From positions 1-27,351 of the forward strand of contig JARBJD010000631.1 of the NCBI GenBank assembly GCA_033064195.1: DNA of 27,351 nt. Direction: 5' to 3'. The notes beneath the pieces were generated by a model that saw nothing but the letters and a program-made list of their open reading frames with translations, made no database searches and was not told the DNA's origin. The first letter of the stretch is position 1. Every line of letters starts with the position of its first letter. This stretch comes from Blattamonas nauphoetae (lineage: Eukaryota; Preaxostyla; Oxymonadida). The position numbers and the translations under genes are program-made. Of this stretch, positions 19,022 to 25,953 are shown piece after piece.

Positions 19022-22000
19022 CTAAACGAGCATGTCTGGGTCTGACAGTGCAGCTGGATCCAGCCCCTTCTCCCTCATTTCAGGTGCAATGAACACCGCT
19101 TTCTTCCCACTCCTCAGTTTCGCAAAGAACGGCTCGTAAGCAGGATGGTCGCGAGCTGACACTTTCGCTGCGAGTGACTGTGATTTCAGAGGCACTTTCG
19201 ATGTCGACGACGAGGCTGCTGTTGGGTTGTGGTGGACGGAGTCTGTCTTCGGTGCGGATGGCTGTGGAGTCGACTTGTTCGGCTGAGGTTTTGAATGGTT
19301 CGTTGGCAGTCGGTGTTCTGACACGAATGGTTCAGCTGATATTTTGGTTTTCGCTGTTGGATCGGCTGATTGATGAGTGTGAGTCTCACTATTCCTTTCA
19401 TCCTCTTCAATTTGCGATGGTTGCTTGGCCTCATCCATCATCGCGTGGAGATCGTCGTCGTTCATCTTTTTCGCCAACTTCGTAGCTTCCTCCAACTTTG
19501 ATTCTTCCTTGTTCGTCGTTGGACTGTCGGTGACGTCGGAGTCATCTTCAGGAAGAGCCTGTTCTGTGACGGTATCAATTCGGATCGAAGTTCCTGGTCC
19601 AGCGAGAGAGAACTGGATGAGAAGACATCAAAATGATGATGAGTGAATCAGAAGAACAGACTCCGATCTTCAGCTTTCCAGAAAAGTCAGAAATCTCGCT
19701 CTGTCCAGATGTCCCATTCACAAAGAAACGAGAGACGTCTAGTTTGGATTTAGTGTTCACCTCCAACACCACTTGGTCACCCACTTGGAGGGGAGAGTGA
19801 CAGGGCTTGTGTTTCTCATCCCTATCCGAACGGTGGATCATTCCATCAAATGAACAGAGAGCGAACGAATCTGAGAAAAAAGTGCAAATGGACAATGCAA
19901 GACATGTGGCGAGATCATTGGGATGAACACCTGCAAACCGTCCTTCCGAATTCCGAGTGCTTTTAGACTTTTAGGAATATGTCGTAATTTCCACAGACAG
20001 CCAATCAGAACCACTCCACACGAATCTGGACAGGATCAGAAAACGAGAAGCACACGTTCAGTTTGAGGAAGGGCGAGGATGGTGACAGTCACAGACTTGA
20101 TCATCTTCTCAACTACTCCATCCAACATCACTGTGCTGAACGGTGAAGTGAGTCCATTGCAGCCGAACGCAGTGCGAGTGATCACATTTCCCTCAATCTT
20201 GAAGTGCTCTGGATTTCGGGAGAGGAGAGCAGGCATCGATCCTTCTGGTTCTTTCCGAATCAGCCTGAAACGGTCTTTTTTTCTTTCTTTCATTGATTTG
20301 TGGGTGTCAGTCCATTTGATCTCCAACATCTTGTCTGACAGAGGAGTAGCTTGGGTGGAGTGGATGATGCTCACGATTTCGAGTGAGGTTCCCATCACAT
20401 CAGCAGAGAACTGAACGAGTCAGAAGCGAAAGGAAGAACGACAAACACCAATTCTCACCGATTCTGGAATCCCACTCACGTAACATTTCCCAGCCTTTCC
20501 GTTCACGAAGAATTGGACAGTGCGAGGAGACGAGACCATGTTCACTTCCATCACAAGACGATCTTGATTCGAGAGTGAACATGAGGATGACTTGTCCACT
20601 TTGACTTTCCTGAAGACACATAGTTTGTCATTTGTGGTCGAGAGACCCACAGAATCTGAAGAGAAGAGTGTGAAGAGATGGAGATCAACGAACGGAACAG
20701 CAAACGTTTCACATTCTTCCCCAAAACTCGTCCAAGTTGAGGAACAGTAGCAGAAGAATCGAGAAGACCTAAAGTGATGAATCTATCCTCTTCTGCAGAA
20801 AATGATGAGAGAGAAGAGACAAACCACGTGAATTAGCGAGTGCCAGCAAAACGAAAGTGACAGATACGACACCCTTCGTGATTGGCTCGGAAAGCAGAAC
20901 AGTGCTCGGTCTGGCTCTTCCTTTCTCGTCTGTCCCTTTCTCTGTCCGAATCAGAACGTTGTTTCTGACAATGAAATGAGATTTGTTCGTGAAGAGGAGT
21001 TCAGGCAGCTTCATCGTTGGGAGTATTCTTTTCTTCTTTTCAACATCTGCTCTGTCATCCCCATCGTCACTGTCACTTTCAGATTCACTCTTCTCTTCAT
21101 CACTGTCTTCGTCAGAACCTTCCTCGGGTTCTTCTTCGTCGTCGTCACGGTCGGAAAGACTTTTCCCATCATCAGTTTCTTCATCCGACAGCTCGTTTGT
21201 ATCATTCTCGTCTCGCGCTTTCTCCATCATCCGTTCTGGAGAGTCGTCAATGTCTTCATCCGCAACATCGTCTCCTTCTCCATCAACTTCCTTGTCATCC
21301 GCTTCGTCGGGATTGTCTTTTGACAGCGGATCGTTGTTTTTATCATTCTTTTCACTCCTCGCTTTCTCTTCACTGACGCTGTCGTCGATGCTGCCCTCGT
21401 CCAGCGAGTCTTTCTCCTCCTTTTCTTCTTCTTCAGACGTTCCGTCGTCGTTGCTTTCATCCGAATCGTCATCCGATTCTGAATCTTGAGGTGGCTCCGC
21501 AGTTGGCCACTCAACCACTTCCATCAGATCTGTGAAGGGGCTTCCTCTGTTCAGACGCGTGATTCGGTCAAACCGAACTTGCATTCCTTGTTCTTCCGCC
21601 GAGAACTGAGACGGAGAGGGGAGAGAAAAGTGAGTGTGGACGAATGAAGAGAAATGAGGAGAATGGAAGAGAAGAAAGAGTGAAATGGAATTAAGACATA
21701 CTCCAACTCGGACGGATTCGGGAAGATCCACAACCACCGTATTGGTGGACGTTCCACTGACGAAGAACTGGGCAGTGCGAGGATTCGAGTCCATGTTGAC
21801 TTCGATCACGAGAGCGTCACAACTGTTGGGACTGGACGTTACGTTTCTCATCGTTTGGACTTCTTTCGTCAAGAAATGCAGGTTCCCCTCCGAAGAGAGA
21901 GCGATCGAATCTGCGAAACGGACGGAGAGAAGAGAAAACGCGAAAGTGTTGAGGGTGAGGGAAGAGAATGGATCACATGAGAGAGGAGGGACGCATACTT

Positions 22001-22331
22001 CTGATTTTTCCAAGTGGGTGTCCAATTTTGGAAAGTGGCTCATTGGCATCGATCAGACCGAAGAAAGAATTTGTTGAGGAGTCCATGAGATAAGTGAACG
22101 AGATCGCCACAATTCCTTCGGAAATGGTTTCTGGGAGGAAGAAGGAACTCCACGTGGATTCGTTTTGTCCATCTTCCTCATCTTTCCATGACCTAGTAGA
22201 ATATGCGATATGCTTGTCTTCCACGATGAAGTGCGTAGGATCGGTGAAGATGAGAGACGGCATCTGTGTCTCCAGTAGTGTATAGAACGATTTGGGAACC
22301 ACATTGAAAAAGTGGTCGAAAGCACTCTCAT
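19022..22331 (-). CDS. Host gene with three SPRY-like domains and nine inferred exons
   Basis: Host gene read through eight GT-AG introns. Exons: 22331-21999, 21910-21702, 21605-20828, 20792-20706, 20655-20447, 20410-20056, 20025-19939, 19870-19662 and 19612-19022. Each of three domains has an N-half (P.L(L/I)..(N/D)P.HF.(I/V)E..., then S(T/S)V.L...I..G(V/I)(V/A).(V/I)(T/S)F) and a C-half ((D/H)S.(A/G)L, then EVNM.S.PRT.QFFV.G and ESVR(V/I)G). The third is the most diverged. Exon 3 holds a very acidic run of about 130 residues between domains one and two. The last exon is a Ser/Pro/Gln-rich tail ending in TAG. SPRY-type beta-sandwiches usually mediate protein binding; the partner is unknown. 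No clear start codon or acceptor opens exon 1 (first in-frame ATG at 22263), so the 5' part may be missing. Confidence 0.75.
21000..21490 (-). other. Acidic low-complexity segment within the SPRY-like gene
   Basis: The minus strand encodes a long Asp/Glu/Ser run (DDDSDES, EEEEKEEKDS, DSDDGDD and similar) separating domains one and two. The plus-strand Ser-rich open frame here is only its mirror. Confidence 0.75.
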
Positions 22332-22556
22332 TTGTGATTTATTTCACAGTGACTTCGTTAAAATCAATGATTTTCTTCATCGATTTGACGCAAAATATTG
22401 AAGCAAATTTTTGCACTTTTTCGAAAAATTTGATCACTTTGTCGATTTTTCTTCAAAAATCAACCCGAACAGATTTTGAAACTCATTCTAAAATCTCAAT
22501 GACGATGCGCTCTTTCGATTGCCGCAATTTTTATTGAAATCGGATCGGTGGTTCTC
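22332..22556. other. Non-coding gap between host gene and right element
   Basis: AT-rich sequence with TTTTCGAAAAATTTGATC-type strings and no protein-like frame on either strand. The upstream exons expected for the SPRY-like gene are not visible here, so the host gene may be cut near 22331 by rearrangement or insertion. Confidence 0.4.
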
Positions 22557-22558
22557 GA

Positions 22559-22598
22559 GTCTTGCCTTTAGCAATGCTTCGAACCCGCCAGGGGGCGA
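22559..22598 (+). repeat. Copy C of the double-hairpin motif, left of the fibre gene
   Basis: TTGC-CTTTA-GCAA, then TTCGAACCC, then CGCC-AGGG-GGCG. An inverted copy of about 38 bp with roughly 80% match lies at 23720-23758, so the two bracket the fibre gene. Confidence 0.55.
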
Positions 22599-22628
22599 GA
22601 AAAAATGGTTTCATTTTTCATTTTTTCA

Positions 22629-22646
22629 TTTTTTTTATTTTGTATT
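22629..22646 (+). promoter_or_regulatory. Promoter-like motif before the inverted edge-gene start
   Basis: T-run followed by ATTTTGTAT and then TAAATG at 22646-22651. It is the plus-strand counterpart of 9264-9278. Confidence 0.5.
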
Positions 22647-22648
22647 AA

Positions 22649-22861
22649 ATGAATCCAACTGCGATGTACAAGGAAAGACGTCGAACGAATGCAAAGCAAG
22701 CGTTGATTGAGTCGATGAAAAAGGAGAATTGTGAACTCGTTTCTGATTACATTCACGGGTCAACACCGGTCATCTATGTTCATGAAGGTGTGTCATTTTT
22801 TATTTTCAATGAAAGAGCAAACAGAAATGAGTCGACAAAAATACAATTCACAAATGATTGA
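22649..22861 (+). pseudogene. Edge-gene fragment at the left end of the right element
   Basis: About 70 codons starting MNPTAMYKERRR, clearly related to the first module of the edge gene at 8871-9260 (ESMKKENCELVSDYI and YVHEG are shared), then running into the leader and start of the fibre gene in another frame. Its opposite orientation to the copy at 9260 fits placement in terminal inverted repeats. It is a fragment, unlikely to be functional as the two-repeat protein. Confidence 0.65.
22795..22807 (+). promoter_or_regulatory. Promoter-like motif of the fibre gene
   Basis: T6 ATTTTC ending immediately before AATG at 22808. It favours the ATG at 22809 (or the next in-frame one at 22827) over the earlier in-frame ATG at 22731, which lies within the edge-gene fragment. 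Confidence 0.4.
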
Positions 22862-23729
22862 GAAAATGATTGATCATAATCTATCGACGATCACTGAGAA
22901 TGCAGGGGTGATTGACTCACTACAGACAGAAGTAGAAACGAATCAGAAAGAGGTTGACACACTTAAGAAGACAACAGAAGCACACAAGACAGCGATATCT
23001 TCAATCCAAAAAGTGGTGAGCACAAATGGATCCATCACTTGTTCAGCCGGAATTGCAACACCAACAATTGGAGGATTGATCAATGTGAATGGAGCGAGTT
23101 GGAATCTATCAGAGGGATCACTTCCGAAGTATCCTGGAACATATCCGGCATCAACATTCTTTTCTGGTCTTTCCATTTCACAATCAATTTCAGAAACCTC
23201 AGGAATTAAATTCAATGGTGATGGCATCGTAATGTGGTCTCCCTGTGACAGACCAGCAATCTATTACTACGATGAGGATACTGGTTCAGGAGTGTTTTCA
23301 ATATCCACAACAGGAAGTTTTTCTCAACTGTCAGACAGAAGAGTCAAAAGGAATATTGAACCATATCCTAATGTTCTTGAACAATTGAATAAAGTCGAAA
23401 TCGTGCAGTATCAATTCAACACATTCGACTCGAAGATCAACAAAGCGACGAAACAAATAGAGAATGCGACTGATGAAGAACACTTGAGGAACTGCAAAGA
23501 GAAATGTGAATGTTTGAAGAAGGAAAGTGAGAAGAAACATATTGGTGTGATCGCACAACAAATCCAAGAAATATTCCCTGAAGTCGTGAATGATTCCAAT
23601 CCAGATTGTCTTCAAGTTGACTACGCAGAACTCTCTTGCTTCTGTATCAAAGCCATTCAGGAATTATCCTCTATCGTCCGACAACAACAGACAATCATAA
23701 ATGAACTCACTCAAAAATACTCACCCTAG
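22809..23729 (+). CDS. Fibre/spike-like protein with C-terminal S74 intramolecular chaperone domain
   Basis: A 306-residue protein from the chosen ATG, which follows a promoter-like motif; 22827 is an alternative start. Residues about 10-75 form a heptad-rich coiled coil (ENAGVIDSLQTEVETNQKEV and onward), as in trimeric fibres. The middle (about 76-175) is Gly/Ser/Thr-rich and beta-like. From about residue 176 comes an S74 chaperone: LSDRRVKRNIEP with the family's Ser-Asp and Lys, a Lys/Glu-rich helical insertion, HIGVIAQQIQEIFPEVV, and VDYAELSCFCIKAIQEL. In phage tail spikes and some eukaryotic viruses this domain trimerises the fibre and then cuts itself off at the serine. It stands alone on plus, convergent with the minor capsid gene 39 bp away. 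It looks whole. Confidence 0.85.
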   Translation: MKEQTEMSRQKYNSQMIEKMIDHNLSTITENAGVIDSLQTEVETNQKEVDTLKKTTEAHKTAISSIQKVVSTNGSITCSAGIATPTIGGLINVNGASWNLSEGSLPKYPGTYPASTFFSGLSISQSISETSGIKFNGDGIVMWSPCDRPAIYYYDEDTGSGVFSISTTGSFSQLSDRRVKRNIEPYPNVLEQLNKVEIVQYQFNTFDSKINKATKQIENATDEEHLRNCKEKCECLKKESEKKHIGVIAQQIQEIFPEVVNDSNPDCLQVDYAELSCFCIKAIQELSSIVRQQQTIINELTQKYSP

Positions 23730-23758
23730 GTGGGTTCGATGACTTGCAAAGGCAAGAT
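23720..23758 (-). repeat. Copy D of the double-hairpin motif, right of the fibre gene
   Basis: Read on minus: CTTGC-CTTT-GCAAG, then ATCGAACCC, then CACC-TAG-GGTG. It overlaps the last codons of the fibre gene and the space before the convergent minor capsid gene. Confidence 0.55.
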
Positions 23759-23768
23759 AATTCACTGA

Positions 23769-24194
23769 TTAGTATTCCAACATGAGATCAACAAGAAATT
23801 CATAATACTCTTTGGTTATTTTTCCATTGATTGTCTCGGTTGATTCCATCTCTATTGATTCGCCAGAACTGTCTTTGAACCAGATCTTCACAATTGATTG
23901 TCGAGTAGTTAATTCCCACTTCTTTCGCTTCGCAATCTGTTCGTTACAGAAAGCAACAAACGAGTCATTGAATGCATCAGTCTGAATCCAATCAGCATGG
24001 ATTGTGAAATTCTGAGGAATATCTTTGGAGATGACTGTTGACGAATCACCAATTTCTTCCTTCACGTGAATAAGTTTGCAGTCGAGAAAGTGAACATATT
24101 TTTGTTTTCTGGAATTGGTAAAATCAGGAGGGACTTGAGCAGTGTGAGAATTCTGAATTGAGAAATAACGTTTGACCATGACTGTTTTATACAA
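23769..24194 (-). CDS. Candidate minor capsid (penton-type) protein
   Basis: A 141-residue beta-rich protein. It starts with a basic Tyr/Phe segment (VKRYFSIQNSHTAQVPPDF), followed by strands YVHFLDCKLIHV, NFTIHADWIQTD, DSFVAFCNEQIAKRKKWELT, SIVKIWFKD and a hydrophobic end FLVDLMLEY. Small single-jelly-roll proteins of this kind, encoded directly before the major capsid gene, are the penton proteins of Polintons and Polinton-like viruses. The assignment rests on size, strand pattern and position, not on a diagnostic motif. The coding strand has T-rich TATTTTTGTATAAA about 10 bp before the ATG (24189-24207). It lies 29 bp downstream of the capsid gene on the same strand. It looks whole. Confidence 0.55.
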   Translation of the reverse strand: MYKTVMVKRYFSIQNSHTAQVPPDFTNSRKQKYVHFLDCKLIHVKEEIGDSSTVISKDIPQNFTIHADWIQTDAFNDSFVAFCNEQIAKRKKWELTTRQSIVKIWFKDSSGESIEMESTETINGKITKEYYEFLVDLMLEY

Positions 24195-24207
24195 AAATAA
24201 AAAAAAT
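24189..24207 (-). promoter_or_regulatory. Promoter-like motif of the minor capsid gene
   Basis: Coding strand T8 ATTTTTGTATAAAAC before the ATG at 24194. This is the clearest match to the motif shared by element genes and lies in the 29-bp gap after the capsid gene. Confidence 0.5.
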
Positions 24208-24223
24208 CAAAACTGTTTAATCA

Positions 24224-25912
24224 TTAATATCCTCTCTTCACTTCTTCATATGCTTCTTGGAGTCGTCGATCAATGACATATCGCACTCGTGGTTGCCCAT
24301 TCTCAATCCAGAACAACCAATATGTTGCCTGATGTAGAGCTAGAATTGGTGGAGGAGGTCCTTCTGGAGTTGATGTGAAATATGGATCGAGTTCACCTTG
24401 TTTGATTGGCGTTCCCCTGAAGACAATGTTGACTGATTCTGCTGTTGAAATACCTTCTTCACCACCAGCGATTTCACTTCGATCTGTTGGAACCATGAAT
24501 GTGAAGCAAGTTGCGTCCGTTACAGGTCCAAGTCTTTTGTACTCAACTCCAATATATTCATATGTCCGAGGCATGCTCAGAGAGTTTTCGAACTCCTCAG
24601 TTGCAGAACAGCCAATGAAATCACCATTCACCATCATCATTTGATAGAACTCTGGTGAGATGGTTGATATCGGAAAATTGGGAAAGTTGCTTCCTAACAT
24701 TTCGAACAAACCAACGTAGTGAGGATTTCTGAAGACAGTACATTCATTTGGTCTTTCTGGGAACAAGCACATTAGATTCATGAGATTGTTGAGTTTGATG
24801 CTGATGTTTGATCTCACTCCCATGGCATTTGCTTTTGATTGAAATGATTGAGTGTCAATTCTTTCTGCTTTCAGAACATAAAGAGTCTTCGAATATGTGT
24901 TGAAGAGTGATTGTTTTGTTGCATCAGTGATTTGATATCCATAGCAAATTGTTGAGACTTTGTCCACCGATGAATTAAGAACGGTGTATGTGTGTTCTGT
25001 TGTGTAAACCTCTGCAACTCCGGTTGTATAATTGGCTTCCATACGCGAATTATACTGTTGAACTGGATTTCCGATTTGCGTAAATTCTTGTGTCAGTTTG
25101 GAGAATTCTCCATCACGCACGAGAGAGATTTGACTTTTGTCTATAAGACTCTGCAGTGGGTCAGTATGATAATGATCGCGAGCATCGTCTAGTGATTTTC
25201 GAATGGTCGTTGCAGTTCGAATCGGACAATACACAAGTGAATCAGTTGTTAAATGAAATCTCAAACGTAAATTACCAAAGATGGCATTTGGATATTGATC
25301 AAAGGTGCTCAGTGGAAGTAAATTCACAAACGGAATAACCAAAGGAATTGTCATGGTTATGGTAGTCGATTCTCTTTCGTCGACTGGAACATAATAGAAT
25401 CCACACACACTTGGATCCATTTTCTGAACATTTTCCCAAAGACTATAGCAATGCTTCATATTGTTTTTCTCTTCAAATGACTTGAAAGTGTGATACAGAA
25501 ATGATTCGTGAATGTGATTATTCTGAAGTGTGTTGTCAATAATATTACCTTGACTGTCGACGAGTCTCATATCTCGAATTGCATCTGATGATGATTTGAA
25601 TCCAAAGAACATTCCGTAATATCCGACGAACTTTGATATGGCACCAGCCGGACGAATGTATGGAACACTGATCTTCAGATCAATTCGCAAATGACTCTTC
25701 GAAAAGTCAGTCACATCATGGCCGTCATAAGACAATGGAACTTCAATCTCATCTCCTATTCTGCATGGCATGGGAGGATTTGTTGGATGCACTTCCTGAA
25801 TTGAAAACTTGTGTGGTTCTGAATCCCATTGTTTCGGAAGATACGATTGCACTTCGATTTGCTCAATTAGTGTCGATGTTGGTTTTGATTGATTTGCTCT
25901 TATGCTTCTCAT
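24224..25912 (-). CDS. Capsid-type protein 1 (probable major capsid protein)
   Basis: A 562-residue, beta-rich protein without signal peptide or membrane segment. Strand-like stretches alternate with loops throughout (SHLRIDLKISVPYI, TITMTIPLVIPFVNLLPL, IFGNLRLRFHLTTDSLVYCP, YEYIGVEYKRLG). It ends in a Pro-rich turn (PPPPILALHQATYWLFWIEN) and a charged tail. Length, composition and the position next to a penton candidate fit a double-jelly-roll major capsid protein of the Polinton type. The next gene is a clear paralogue, sharing the (FGN/FGD)L.L......CP motif and the Pro-rich YW/WW ending. Coding strand T-rich ATTTTTCTATAAATG opens it (motif 25914-25932). It ends TAA directly followed by TGA. 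It looks whole. Confidence 0.65.
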   Translation of the reverse strand: MRSIRANQSKPTSTLIEQIEVQSYLPKQWDSEPHKFSIQEVHPTNPPMPCRIGDEIEVPLSYDGHDVTDFSKSHLRIDLKISVPYIRPAGAISKFVGYYGMFFGFKSSSDAIRDMRLVDSQGNIIDNTLQNNHIHESFLYHTFKSFEEKNNMKHCYSLWENVQKMDPSVCGFYYVPVDERESTTITMTIPLVIPFVNLLPLSTFDQYPNAIFGNLRLRFHLTTDSLVYCPIRTATTIRKSLDDARDHYHTDPLQSLIDKSQISLVRDGEFSKLTQEFTQIGNPVQQYNSRMEANYTTGVAEVYTTEHTYTVLNSSVDKVSTICYGYQITDATKQSLFNTYSKTLYVLKAERIDTQSFQSKANAMGVRSNISIKLNNLMNLMCLFPERPNECTVFRNPHYVGLFEMLGSNFPNFPISTISPEFYQMMMVNGDFIGCSATEEFENSLSMPRTYEYIGVEYKRLGPVTDATCFTFMVPTDRSEIAGGEEGISTAESVNIVFRGTPIKQGELDPYFTSTPEGPPPPILALHQATYWLFWIENGQPRVRYVIDRRLQEAYEEVKRGY

Positions 25913-25913
25913 T

Positions 25914-25932
25914 TATAGAAAAATAAAAAAAT
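25914..25932 (-). promoter_or_regulatory. Promoter-like motif of capsid gene 1
   Basis: Coding strand T6 ATTTTTCTATAAATG, a one-base variant (C for G) of the common motif, in the short gap after capsid gene 2. Confidence 0.45.
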
Positions 25933-25953
25933 ACAATTCGTTGGCAAGACTTT

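Noticed and set aside
20983-21489. 168-codon Ser-rich frame on plus
   Set aside because: It is the mirror of the Asp/Glu-rich segment of the SPRY-like gene on minus, where domain homology and splice phases support the minus reading.
19022-22331. A reassigned stop-codon code, as reported for the oxymonad Streblomastix
   Set aside because: The host gene exons contain no internal TAA or TAG over roughly 3 kb, glutamine is written CAA/CAG, and the gene closes on TAG. The standard code is adequate here.
22559-22598. tRNA T-loop-like string (TTCGAAC) in the double-hairpin motif
   Set aside because: The flanks do not pair as a T-arm, and no acceptor stem or D-arm is present at any of the four copies.
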